Assembly (NCBI RefSeq): GCF_014851685.1
Contig: NZ_JACVAC010000003.1
Coordinates: 124,001 to 188,000, forward strand
Direction: 5' to 3'
Length of the DNA stretch: 64,000 nt
Source: Pseudomonas sp. PDM05
Lineage (GTDB): Bacteria > Pseudomonadota > Gammaproteobacteria > Pseudomonadales > Pseudomonadaceae
Shown: positions 29,026 through 37,653 of the stretch, piece by piece
Position numbering within the stretch: the first letter of the stretch is position 1
Layout of the letters: the number at the start of each line of letters is the position of its first letter
Notes under the pieces: generated by a model
Told to the model about the DNA's origin: nothing
Seen by the model: the letters and a program-made list of their open reading frames with translations, nothing else
Databases searched by the model: none
Made by a program: the position numbers and the translations under genes

Positions 29026-30267
29026 TCAGACTCGCGCAGGCACCGGCAAAGGTGAAGCAAGCAGGCGGTTATCCAGCAGGCCGAGGCCTTCCTGGAACAG
29101 CTGATTACTGCGTTCAGTATCGCCCAGTTGCGCCAGCAGGCGTGCCAGTTCGGCACAGGCTTCGGGGTTGCGCTGCACCTGCAGGCTGCTTTCCAGATAG
29201 TCGCGTGCCTTGCCCCACAGGCTGTTTTGCAGACACAGGCGGCCCAGGGTCAGCAGCAGGCTGGCATCGCCCGGATGGTCCTTGAGCCAGCTCTCGGCAA
29301 ACTTCAGTTGCCGCGCCGGATCACTGCCACGCAGCAAGCCATACAGTCGGATCAGATGACTGTCATAACTGCGCTTGAGCGCCCCGCGCAGCACCTCTTC
29401 GGCCTTCGCATCGGCGCCCAGTTGGCGCAGCTGTTCGGCATACGCCAGCACCAACTGCGGCTCCTGACGCTGGGCAGAGGTCAGTTGCTGCCAGGCCCGC
29501 TCAAGGGACTGCAAGCCCGCTTCGCCCTGCTCCTCGCGCTGGGCCGCCAGGCCGAGGTTTTCACCCCAGGCGCGACGCTCCAGTTCGGCCAGTTCGGTGG
29601 CGGGCAACACTTTGTCCTTGCGCAACTCGGGCAGCAGGCGAATCACCGACGACCAATCGCCACGCTGCTGATGCAGGCGCTGCAATTGGCGCAGGACCTG
29701 GGCGTTATGGGGATGACGGGCGTGCATGGCCTGCAATGTGACGAGGGCACCCTCGGTGTCGCCGCGATCCATCTGCAATTGCGCATGGCTCAAGGCTACC
29801 GCCAACTCGGCTTGGGGCTGACGCTCCAGAGCGCGCTCCAGCAAACCATCCGCCTCTTCATAACGACCCTGCTCGTTCGCCGCACGCGCGGCACCGAGGT
29901 AGTAGAGCAATGGCTGGCGCTCCGCTTCGGCGGCGCGATGCAGGTGACGCTCGGCGCTGGCCCAGCGGCCTTCGGCAAGGTCCATCTGGCCCTGCTCAAT
30001 CGCGATCTGCACACGGCGGCTGCGGTTGCGCCGCGACCACGGGTTGACCACGCCGCCGGAGGTGGTCACCAGGCTCAACAACAGGCGGACCAGGTAGATC
30101 GCCAGGCCGATGGCAAACACCGCCACCAGCGTCGCCCACAGGCTCGACTCGTAATTCAGCACATGGGGATAGGTAATCAGCACGTAGCCGGTATGTTTCG
30201 AGATGCCCACAGCCAGTGCCAGGGCGATTGCAATCGCCAGCACGAGGACCACATAGAAACGCTTCAT
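29026..30267 (-). CDS. hemY: heme biosynthesis-associated TPR protein HemY
   Basis: Inner-membrane protein of 413 residues. Two N-terminal membrane helices (residues 1-25 and about 40-65) are followed by a cytoplasmic tetratricopeptide domain with repeats such as GRWASAERHLHRAAEAERQP, GRYEEADGLLERALERQP and a C-terminal ACAELARLLAQLGDTERSNQLFQEGL. This is the proteobacterial HemY, which differs from protoporphyrinogen oxidase of the same name. The ATG at 30267 is chosen because AGGAG is eight bases before it. It is last in the hemC-hemD-hemX-hemY operon. Confidence 0.92.
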   Translation of the reverse strand: MKRFYVVLVLAIAIALALAVGISKHTGYVLITYPHVLNYESSLWATLVAVFAIGLAIYLVRLLLSLVTTSGGVVNPWSRRNRSRRVQIAIEQGQMDLAEGRWASAERHLHRAAEAERQPLLYYLGAARAANEQGRYEEADGLLERALERQPQAELAVALSHAQLQMDRGDTEGALVTLQAMHARHPHNAQVLRQLQRLHQQRGDWSSVIRLLPELRKDKVLPATELAELERRAWGENLGLAAQREEQGEAGLQSLERAWQQLTSAQRQEPQLVLAYAEQLRQLGADAKAEEVLRGALKRSYDSHLIRLYGLLRGSDPARQLKFAESWLKDHPGDASLLLTLGRLCLQNSLWGKARDYLESSLQVQRNPEACAELARLLAQLGDTERSNQLFQEGLGLLDNRLLASPLPVPARV

Positions 30268-30272
30268 CGGCT

Positions 30273-31388
30273 TCACTCCTGGGTGGCCGGCTTACCCGCC
30301 GACGCCTTGGCTTCGTCGGCAGACAAATGGCGGCGCTCAAGGTATGCCTGCACAGCTGCCAGGCTCGCCGCCAGATCCGGCGTCACCACCGACACGGCCT
30401 TGGGCTCAAGCTCGGCGATACGCGCCAGCATCGCCTTGCTCTGCGGGTTGTCCTGGTTGAAGTTGTCTTGCAGCACGCTACGCGCCTCGCCCAACGAGCG
30501 GCTGTAGACCGCCGTCTCGCCGTTGAGCGTAGCCCATTGCGCCTGCTCCAGCGCCAGGCTCAGGGCCAGGCGCACCTGGTTCAAACCCTGGCCGGCCAGG
30601 AGTGGGCGGATGTTGTCGTCAGGGTTGAAGTCGATGCGGAAGTAGCGCGAGATCTGCTCCCACCATTGGCTCCAGCGGCTTTCGGTATCGGTGGTCGGGC
30701 GCCCTTGGGACGCAGGTTCGGTGAGCTGATATTCCGGTGCGATCGCGGCCAGTTGCACCACCTGATCGCGCAGCGCCGCCAGTTGCAGGTACAGCCCGGT
30801 GCGGTCCGGCTGCTCGGTACTGCGCAGCGCGGCCAGGCTCTTGGCCAATTGTTCACGGGCGGCGTAGGCGCCCGGATCGCTTTGCTCACGCAGGATTTCG
30901 TCGGCGCCCTGCACCAGCGACTGGGCGCTGTTGATGTCCTGCAAGGCCGACAAACGCAGGCTGGCCAGACGGATCAGGTGCTCGGCTTCCGCCAGGCGCC
31001 AATCCTGGCGGCTGGCACCCAGCACGGTTTCCAGGCGCTGGCTGAGGCGCTGTTGATCGCCCTGCAACTGGGCTACCAGGCGGCGACGCTCTTCGAGCTC
31101 GTCCGCAGCCGGCAACTGGGCCAGGCGTGCCGCCAACTGTTGCTGACCCTGCTTGAGGCCTTGAGTCTGTTCGGCAAGCGTCTGCACCTGGCCCAGCTGT
31201 TGCTGGCTGCCGGCTTGCAAGGCACGGACCTGCCAGAGCCCCCAGCCGCCGGCGGCAACACCGGCCGCACCGAGCAACAGGGCAACGATCGCCAGGCCAT
31301 TGCCACGGCGTGGCGCGGTGACAGCTGACTCAACCGACGCAGCAGCTGCGGGTTGGGTTTCATCTTTGGGCAAGGCTGTTTCGCTCAC
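30273..31388 (-). CDS. hemX: HemX, putative uroporphyrinogen-III C-methyltransferase family
   Basis: Protein of 371 residues with an acidic/Ala-rich N-terminus, one membrane helix (about residues 30-50, AIVALLLGAAGVAAGGWGLW), and a long Gln-rich coiled coil (LAEQTQGLKQGQQQLAARLA). The C-terminal helical domain contains EAEHLIRLASLRLSALQDINSA, typical of HemX. Databases call it uroporphyrinogen-III C-methyltransferase, but methyltransferase motifs are not evident, so the catalytic name is doubtful. It sits between hemD and hemY with short gaps. Confidence 0.9.
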   Translation of the reverse strand: MSETALPKDETQPAAAASVESAVTAPRRGNGLAIVALLLGAAGVAAGGWGLWQVRALQAGSQQQLGQVQTLAEQTQGLKQGQQQLAARLAQLPAADELEERRRLVAQLQGDQQRLSQRLETVLGASRQDWRLAEAEHLIRLASLRLSALQDINSAQSLVQGADEILREQSDPGAYAAREQLAKSLAALRSTEQPDRTGLYLQLAALRDQVVQLAAIAPEYQLTEPASQGRPTTDTESRWSQWWEQISRYFRIDFNPDDNIRPLLAGQGLNQVRLALSLALEQAQWATLNGETAVYSRSLGEARSVLQDNFNQDNPQSKAMLARIAELEPKAVSVVTPDLAASLAAVQAYLERRHLSADEAKASAGKPATQE

Positions 31389-31406
31389 GTATCCGTCCTT
31401 TGCGTA

Positions 31407-32165
31407 TCAGAGAGTGGCCGCACGATGGGCGCGCAACGCCACTAACAACGCCGCGGCACTCGCGCCGCGACAATCCACAACTTTTTCTGCGCCGGCAGCC
31501 CGCGCCATCTCACAGACTCGCGGGCTCGGCACGAACAACGGCAACTGTGCCACCTGGGGCCAATCGACACCGGCCAGGGCTTGCAGGTGTAAAAAACCCT
31601 GCCCACTGCTGACCACCACGCCGTTCAAGCGTTCCAACTGGATGCGTTGCACCAGTGCCCCAGCGGCGTAGGTCGGCAGGAAACGACGGTACAACTCCAG
31701 ATAGTCGACACTAGCACCTCTCTCGCGCAAACGCTCAGCCAGCAGCTCCCGGCCGCCTTCGCCGCGCAGGATCAACACCCGGGCGCCAGGCCGTGCGATA
31801 GCCTCGCGCAAGGCGGGTAGTGCTAGCAAGGCCTCGCTGTCGTCGCCGGTTGGGGGATAGTGAACGTTGAGGCCATGATCGGCCAATACCTGGGCCGTGG
31901 CAGCGCCGACGCTGAACCACGGCAACTGCGGCCAGGCGCGATCCAACTGCTGCAACGCCAGGCGGGCGGCCGGCTTGCTGACCACAATCACCGCGCAATA
32001 GCGGCCCAGGTCACGAAACACGGCCTGTTGTTCGGGGGTGACGGGAAGCGGCTCGATGTCCAGCAACGGCAGGCTGCTGCTGAAGATCCCGGCTGCCGAC
32101 AACGACGCCGCCAAGGCCAGACACTCCTCGGCAGGCCGCGTCAGCAGCACACGCCAATCGGTCAC
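31407..32165 (-). CDS. hemD: uroporphyrinogen-III synthase
   Basis: Enzyme of 252 residues that cyclises hydroxymethylbilane with inversion of ring D to give uroporphyrinogen III. It shows the two-domain pattern, with [11 protein letters not shown] at the N-terminus, [12 protein letters not shown], a [16 protein letters not shown] hinge, [16 protein letters not shown], and [13 protein letters not shown]. The start is a GTG at 32165 that overlaps the hemC stop by 4 bases (GTGA); the ORF extension upstream lies inside hemC in another frame. Confidence 0.94.
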   Translation of the reverse strand: MTDWRVLLTRPAEECLALAASLSAAGIFSSSLPLLDIEPLPVTPEQQAVFRDLGRYCAVIVVSKPAARLALQQLDRAWPQLPWFSVGAATAQVLADHGLNVHYPPTGDDSEALLALPALREAIARPGARVLILRGEGGRELLAERLRERGASVDYLELYRRFLPTYAAGALVQRIQLERLNGVVVSSGQGFLHLQALAGVDWPQVAQLPLFVPSPRVCEMARAAGAEKVVDCRGASAAALLVALRAHRAATL

Positions 32166-33103
32166 TGCGGGCCGGCCTCGCCGTAGACTTTTTGCAGGAT
32201 GGCACCGGCGCCCTGGTCCAGTAGCGCGTTGGCCACCTGAATACCCAAAGCTGCCGCGTCGCCCTGCGGGCCACGGACCTCGGCGGTCAACAGGGTGCCG
32301 CCGTCCGGGTCGCCGACCAGGCCGCGCAGCCACAGGTTTTCACCTTCGAGCACCGCGTAACAGGCGATGGGCACCTGGCAGCCCCCATTAAGGTGTTTGT
32401 TCAGGGCACGTTCGGCGGTAACACGCACCTCAGTGTCGTGGTGATCAAGAGGCTTGAGCAGTGCGTGGATTTCAGTGTCGGCGGTGCGGCATTCGATACC
32501 CACGGCGCCCTGGCCACCGGCCGGCAAGCTGTCTTCGACGCTGATGGCCGACGTGATGCGGTCTTCGAAGCCCAAGCGGATCAGACCGGCTGCTGCCAGG
32601 ATAATCGCGTCATATTCACCGGCATCCAGCTTGGCCAGGCGCGTGTTGACGTTGCCGCGCAGGAAGCGGATCTGCAGGTCCGGGCGACGGGTCAACAGCT
32701 GCGCCTGACGCCGCAGGCTGGAGGTGCCGACGATGCTGCCCTGGGGCAACTCATCCAGGGACGCGTAGGTATTGGAGACGAAGGCATCGCGCGGATCTTC
32801 GCGCTCGCAGATACAAAAAAGGCCCAGGCCTTCAGGGAAGTCCATGGGCACATCTTTCATCGAATGCACGGCGATGTCGGCTTCGTTGTCCAGCAATGCG
32901 GTTTCCAGTTCCTTGACGAACAGGCCCTTGCCGCCGATCTTCGACAGCGGCGAGTCGAGCAGCTTGTCGCCGCGACTGACCATGGGCACCAGGGACACCG
33001 TGAGGCCGGGATGGGCCTGCTCGAGGCGTGCTTTGACGTATTCGGCCTGCCACAGGGCAAGGGCACTTTTACGGGTGGCGATGCGGATTTCGCGAGAGGA
33101 CAT
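32162..33103 (-). CDS. hemC: porphobilinogen deaminase (hydroxymethylbilane synthase)
   Basis: Enzyme of 313 residues that condenses four porphobilinogens. Conserved segments are [19 protein letters not shown], the active-site HSMKDVP (its Asp is catalytic), [21 protein letters not shown] and the dipyrromethane cofactor Cys in [13 protein letters not shown]. It is first in the hem operon and overlaps hemD. It lies 138 bases downstream of algR, with which it is linked in P. aeruginosa as well. Confidence 0.97.
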   Translation of the reverse strand: MSSREIRIATRKSALALWQAEYVKARLEQAHPGLTVSLVPMVSRGDKLLDSPLSKIGGKGLFVKELETALLDNEADIAVHSMKDVPMDFPEGLGLFCICEREDPRDAFVSNTYASLDELPQGSIVGTSSLRRQAQLLTRRPDLQIRFLRGNVNTRLAKLDAGEYDAIILAAAGLIRLGFEDRITSAISVEDSLPAGGQGAVGIECRTADTEIHALLKPLDHHDTEVRVTAERALNKHLNGGCQVPIACYAVLEGENLWLRGLVGDPDGGTLLTAEVRGPQGDAAALGIQVANALLDQGAGAILQKVYGEAGPQ

Positions 33104-33241
33104 GGATCAATCCGTACTGAATAGATACGGCAGATAATAACAGCTCAGGCAAATACGCTTTGATTTGAATCAGCAAGTGCGGGGCCTCCCTGGCCGCATC
33201 GCACCGGGATAAGGACTGCAGGTCGCGCCACAACCCTTGGG

Positions 33242-33988
33242 TTAAAGCTGCTGCATCATCTTGCGCACGCCGGCGACATGGCGTCGGCTGACGATCAACG
33301 CATCGCCATTAAGCCCTTTCAGGAACAACTGAAAGTGCCCCAGTGGCGTGCGTTGCAGGCGTTCAATGCGATCGCGGGCCACCAGGGCATTGCGGTGGAT
33401 TCGCACGAAGCGGTCGCCGAACTCATCCTCAAGGGCCTTGAGCGGCTCATCGAGCAGCACTTCACCGCCCTCGTGGCGCAGGGTCACGTATTTGTGATCG
33501 GCAATAAAGTAGACCACCTGGCTCAGGGGAATCAGCTCGATGCCCTTGCGGGTCCGCGCGCTGATATGGCTGCGCGGCCCGTTGCCACTTTGGGCGGCAG
33601 GCTGGGTCAAGGCGGTGAGCTGGCTGCGGTTGGGGCGCTCGGCCTTTTTCAGGGCCTTGAGCAACGCACCTGCCTCGACCGGCTTGGACAGGAAGCTGAC
33701 GCCACTGACCTCAAGGGTCTGCGCCGAAAATTCCGCTTCGGCCGCGCACAACACCAACGCCGGTGGCGATTCACGCTCGCTCAGGCGGGCGGCGACTTGC
33801 AGGCCATCAAGGCCCGGCAGGCGAATATCGAGCAACACCACATCCGGCTTGAGGCTGTCGATCAGCGTCAACGCTTCTTCGCCCGTGGTGGCGCTCGGTT
33901 CAAGGACTGTATAACCCTCGAGTTCACTGACCAAACGGCTCAGTCGCTCGCGGGCTTGGGGTTCGTCTTCAACGATCAGGACATTCAT
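33242..33988 (-). CDS. algR: LytTR response regulator AlgR
   Basis: Response regulator of 248 residues. The receiver domain has the acidic pocket EDE at residues 8-10, phosphoacceptor Asp54 in VLLDIRLPG, and Lys in FLSKPVEAG. The C-terminal LytTR DNA-binding domain contains RTRKGIELIPLSQVVYFIADHKYV and FVRIHRNALV. In P. aeruginosa AlgR controls alginate, type IV pili and rhamnolipids. The ATG at 33988 gives the canonical MNVLIVEDEP. No sensor kinase gene is adjacent. Confidence 0.95.
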   Translation of the reverse strand: MNVLIVEDEPQARERLSRLVSELEGYTVLEPSATTGEEALTLIDSLKPDVVLLDIRLPGLDGLQVAARLSERESPPALVLCAAEAEFSAQTLEVSGVSFLSKPVEAGALLKALKKAERPNRSQLTALTQPAAQSGNGPRSHISARTRKGIELIPLSQVVYFIADHKYVTLRHEGGEVLLDEPLKALEDEFGDRFVRIHRNALVARDRIERLQRTPLGHFQLFLKGLNGDALIVSRRHVAGVRKMMQQL

Positions 33989-34491
33989 ATTGCGCTGGAT
34001 TCCTGCGTGAGTCTCGCACAAGGATAGCGTAGACAGGTGCGGTGACTTGCGTCACAGCGATCCACGCTAAGACTAGCGCGAGCGGCAAAAAGTGCCCTGA
34101 CAGCGGCACCCATATTTACCCGGACCTGTTCAATTGCGCCCAGGACCTTCTGACTTCGGGCATCGTCGTAGGGTTTGCTGATACACAATCCGAATCCCCC
34201 CGTGTTTGATGGATAGTCAGGGCTCTGACCGCAGCACCCGACATTGGTGCATTCACGCTCTGTTCAGTGCAACTGTAGACGCTCACTGCGACGGTATTGC
34301 TCTATCGTCAAATATCGTTTCAATAAACACCCGAGTCCAGTCTCTTCCCGGACGCGTCCGGCGGCAAGGCACTTTGCCATCCTTCGTGCAAATAAAAATG
34401 CCGATCACCCGTAGCACCGCCTCCACGGGCAACCCTGTTATTATCGCCGGCACACCTCCAAGCCTCTTTAAAGCAGATCACGAGCGAATCC
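33989..34491. promoter_or_regulatory. algR/argH divergent intergenic region lacking algZ
   Basis: This 503-base gap separates algR from argH. In P. aeruginosa the AlgZ/FimS kinase gene (about 1 kb) occupies this position; here the space is too small. A minus-strand frame at 33985-34188 (TTG start) and a plus-strand frame at 34206-34538 exist, but neither shows kinase motifs, good ribosome binding sites or coding character. The region presumably carries the algR and argH promoters, but I could not identify a confident -10/-35 pair. Confidence 0.5.
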
Positions 34492-35886
34492 ATGAGCACC
34501 GACAAGACCAACCAGTCCTGGGGCGGCCGCTTCAGTGAACCCGTCGACGCCTTCGTCGCCCGCTTCACCGCCTCCGTCACCTTCGACCAGCGCCTGTACC
34601 GCCACGACATCATGGGCTCGATCGCCCACGCCACGATGCTGGCCAAGGTCGGCGTGCTGACCGACGCCGAGCGCGACAGCATCATCGATGGCCTGAACAC
34701 CATCCAGGGTGAGATCGAAGCCGGCACGTTCGACTGGCGCGTCGACCTGGAAGACGTGCACATGAATATCGAGGCCCGCCTCACCGACCGCATCGGTGTG
34801 ACCGGCAAGAAACTGCACACCGGCCGTAGCCGCAACGACCAGGTCGCCACCGACATCCGCCTGTGGATTCGTGACGAGATCGACCTGATCCTGGGCGAGA
34901 TCACCCGCCTGCAAAAAGGCCTGCTGGAGCAGGCCGAGCGTGAATCCGCCACCATCATGCCCGGCTTCACCCACCTGCAAACCGCACAGCCCGTGACTTT
35001 CGGCCACCACCTGCTGGCCTGGTTCGAAATGCTCAGCCGCGACTACGAGCGTCTGGTGGATTGCCGCAAGCGCGCCAACCGCATGCCGCTGGGCAGTGCC
35101 GCACTGGCCGGCACCACCTACCCGATCGACCGCGCGTACACCGCGCAACTGCTGGGCTTCGACGCTGTGGGCGGCAACTCCCTGGATGGCGTGTCCGACC
35201 GTGACTTCGCCATCGAATTCTGCGCCGCGGCCAGCATCGCGATGATGCACCTGTCGCGCTTCTCCGAAGAGTTGGTGCTGTGGACCAGCGCGCAATTCCA
35301 GTTCATCGACCTGCCGGACCGCTTCTGCACCGGCAGTTCGATCATGCCGCAAAAGAAAAACCCCGACGTGCCAGAGCTGGTGCGTGGCAAGAGCGGCCGC
35401 GTATTCGGCGCACTGATGGGCCTGCTGACCCTGATGAAAGGCCAGCCTTTGGCCTACAACAAGGACAACCAGGAAGACAAGGAACCGCTGTTCGACGCCG
35501 CCGACACCCTGCGCGACTCGCTGCGCGCGTTTGCCGACATGATCCCGGCGATCAAGCCCAAGCACGCGATCATGCGTGAAGCGGCGCTGCGCGGGTTCTC
35601 CACCGCGACCGACCTGGCGGACTACCTGGTACGCCGTGGCCTGCCGTTCCGTGACTGCCACGAAATCGTTGGTCACGCCGTGAAATACGGCGTGGACACC
35701 GGCAAGGACCTGGCGGAAATGAGCCTGGAAGAACTGCGCCAGTTCAGTGACCAGATCGAGCAGGATGTGTTTGCCGTGCTGACCCTGGAAGGTTCGGTGA
35801 ATGCGCGTGACCATATTGGCGGGACCGCACCGGCGCAGGTGAAGGCCGCCGTTGCACGTGGCCAGGCATTGCTCGCCAGCCGCTAG
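34492..35886 (+). CDS. argH: argininosuccinate lyase
   Basis: Enzyme of 464 residues that splits argininosuccinate into arginine and fumarate, the last arginine step. The fumarase-superfamily signature [20 protein letters not shown] is at about residue 282; other conserved parts are [13 protein letters not shown] at the start, [13 protein letters not shown] and [20 protein letters not shown]. Divergent from algR. Confidence 0.97.
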   Translation: MSTDKTNQSWGGRFSEPVDAFVARFTASVTFDQRLYRHDIMGSIAHATMLAKVGVLTDAERDSIIDGLNTIQGEIEAGTFDWRVDLEDVHMNIEARLTDRIGVTGKKLHTGRSRNDQVATDIRLWIRDEIDLILGEITRLQKGLLEQAERESATIMPGFTHLQTAQPVTFGHHLLAWFEMLSRDYERLVDCRKRANRMPLGSAALAGTTYPIDRAYTAQLLGFDAVGGNSLDGVSDRDFAIEFCAAASIAMMHLSRFSEELVLWTSAQFQFIDLPDRFCTGSSIMPQKKNPDVPELVRGKSGRVFGALMGLLTLMKGQPLAYNKDNQEDKEPLFDAADTLRDSLRAFADMIPAIKPKHAIMREAALRGFSTATDLADYLVRRGLPFRDCHEIVGHAVKYGVDTGKDLAEMSLEELRQFSDQIEQDVFAVLTLEGSVNARDHIGGTAPAQVKAAVARGQALLASR

Positions 35887-35949
35887 CTAAAAGCATCGCA
35901 GGCAAGCCAGCTCCCACAAGACACCGAGTACTACCAGACACCTCGGACA

Positions 35950-36042
35950 AATGTGGGAGCGGGCTTGCCCGCGAATAAGGTCTCTCAGTTAGCTATGGGC
36001 TGACTGACACACCGCTTTCGCGAGCAAGCCCGCTCCCACACT
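35950..36042. repeat. REP pair (REPIN-like inverted repeat)
   Basis: Inverted arms ATGTGGGAGCGGGCTTGC and complement between convergent argH and the GST gene. A degenerate single unit (GGCAAGCCAGCTCCCACA, about 35900-35918) lies just upstream. Confidence 0.88.
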
Positions 36043-36060
36043 TGATCCACTCGGGCTTGC

Positions 36061-36720
36061 TTATTTCTTGGCAGCAATCATCGCCCTGAACGCCGGCATC
36101 GCCGCTTCCCTGTCCGCCGCGACCTTCTGGGCATTGGGCAGTGCATGCAGTTTTTCCAGCAACGCCTTGGCCGCCGGCATCTCAGCCAGCAAATCCAGCC
36201 CAAACAGGCTCTCGCCCACCGCGCAGGCGAGGTTCACGCTGTACATGAAATACAGATCGGCAATCGTGAAGCTCTGCCCCGCCACATACGGCGCGAACTT
36301 GCCGTGCCTGCCCAGCGCACCGAACCCCAGCAGCAACTCGGACCTGGACTTCTCCTTGATCGCCTCCGGCACCGGCATGCCCATAAACGCTTCGGGGTAA
36401 CACGCACGGGCCGGCAGCTCGATGTACAACTCGATCTCCCTGCACAGCGCCAGCACCTGGGCGCGCTGGAACGGCTCGGTGGGCAGCAGCGAAGGCCCTT
36501 CCCGGCTCTGTTCGATGTATTCGAGGATCACGCTGGTTTCGTTGATAAACCCCTGCTTGACGCCGAGGACTGGCACCTTGCCACGTGGGCTGACCGCAAA
36601 GACATCGGAGGTCTGCCCGGAAAAAAAGAGCACCTCTTCGAACGGCAGTCCCTTCTCCAGCAGCGCGAGCTTGACCATGTTGTAGTAGTTGCTGACCGAG
36701 AATCCGTAGAGCTTGAGCAT
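36061..36720 (-). CDS. glutathione S-transferase family protein
   Basis: Cytosolic GST-fold protein of 219 residues. The N-terminal thioredoxin-like domain reads KLYGFSVSNYYNMVKLALLEKG with SPRGKVPVL (cis-Pro) and ETSVILEYIE (glutathione-binding Glu-Thr/Ser). The C-terminal helical domain carries the SFTIADLYFM motif. The substrate is unknown. Monocistronic between a REP pair and a divergent small gene. Confidence 0.92.
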   Translation of the reverse strand: MLKLYGFSVSNYYNMVKLALLEKGLPFEEVLFFSGQTSDVFAVSPRGKVPVLGVKQGFINETSVILEYIEQSREGPSLLPTEPFQRAQVLALCREIELYIELPARACYPEAFMGMPVPEAIKEKSRSELLLGFGALGRHGKFAPYVAGQSFTIADLYFMYSVNLACAVGESLFGLDLLAEMPAAKALLEKLHALPNAQKVAADREAAMPAFRAMIAAKK

Positions 36721-36847
36721 TGCAGGCGCCTCCAGGCCGGGAATGGGGTTGGCTGCAAGGGTTATAGCTCCCAGAACCCGACGTTGCCAACAGCATCACC
36801 CGCCTGAATGGGGGTAGACTGGCGCCCTTTCCTGTGAGGAGCCTGCC

Positions 36848-37132
36848 ATGAGCGAGCCGACCGATATCGACAACGACGAAGAAGAATTCGCCGAAAACAC
36901 CCTGATCGAAGCGATCGAGAACCAGATCGAAAGCGAAAACCCACCAGCGGCCAAGGCTACGTTCAACAAGTTGACCCTGGTGGGTTACGAGCGTGAAGAA
37001 ATCCTGCAACTGATGGCCCACGTGCTGGCTGTCGAGATTGATGCGCTGCTGGAAGAGGACCGTGCGTTCAATACCGAATGGTATGAAACTGCACTGCGCG
37101 CCCTGCCGGATCTGCCGCCGGAAAAGCAATAA
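36848..37132 (+). CDS. conserved small acidic protein of unknown function
   Basis: Protein of 94 residues, strongly acidic at the N-terminus (DIDNDEEEFAENTLIEAIE), then helical (FNKLTLVGYEREEILQLMAHVLAVEIDALL). A GAGGAG ribosome binding site precedes the ATG. I recognise it as a type of small protein conserved between argH and cyaA in pseudomonads but know no function. No membrane segment or signal peptide. Confidence 0.75.
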   Translation: MSEPTDIDNDEEEFAENTLIEAIENQIESENPPAAKATFNKLTLVGYEREEILQLMAHVLAVEIDALLEEDRAFNTEWYETALRALPDLPPEKQ

Positions 37133-37228
37133 TCCAAGGGCGCAGTAACACGCTGGACAGTTCGGCAAAGTGCGTTCACCTTATGGCCTGCTAGCCTCTA
37201 ATAAATTCTTAGAAAGTCTGGAGTCCTT

Positions 37229-37483
37229 ATGTCGTATACCCCTGAGTTGGTTGCCGAACTGGAAATCCTTGTACTCTTCCCATTGGACAGCACCAAGGAA
37301 GGTCTGAAAGTCCACCAGACCGCCGCTCCCACTGCTATCGCCGCTGCCAAGCGCCTCCACGCCAAAGGACTTATCGACCAGCCGGACGGAGGCTACCTGA
37401 CCAGCCTTGGCCGTGACGCTGCAGAGCAGGCCCAAACCCTGCTGACCATCCTGACCACCGCCAGTACCAAAGAAGCCGCCTGA
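37229..37483 (+). CDS. TIGR02647 family protein
   Basis: Protein of 84 residues with the family pattern YTPELVAELEILVLFPLDST and KVHQTAAPTAIAAAKRLHAKGLIDQPDGGYLTS. The C-terminal part resembles a small winged-helix-like fold, but no function is known for the family. It has its own ribosome binding site (GGAGTCC) and stands alone upstream of cyaA. Confidence 0.85.
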   Translation: MSYTPELVAELEILVLFPLDSTKEGLKVHQTAAPTAIAAAKRLHAKGLIDQPDGGYLTSLGRDAAEQAQTLLTILTTASTKEAA

Positions 37484-37653
37484 CGCTCGATACCCGCCCA
37501 TGGAGTCCGCCCAATGCGGATTCCGGGGGCGCTGCTGTGAAAGGGTTAAAGTTCTGACGTCAAAGACCGATTACCCTCTAAACCTCCTATGCTCCTGGCG
37601 GTAAACTCCAATACGGCCGCCCACGTCGGGCCCTGCGCGCCACCGAGCTCGAC

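Noticed and set aside
33985..34188. 67-codon minus-strand frame upstream of algR as a remnant of algZ
   Set aside because: TTG start and no H-box or ATPase motif; resemblance to kinase sequence is too weak to claim a remnant.
34206..34538. 110-codon plus-strand frame before argH
   Set aside because: It overlaps the argH start in another frame and lacks coding character.
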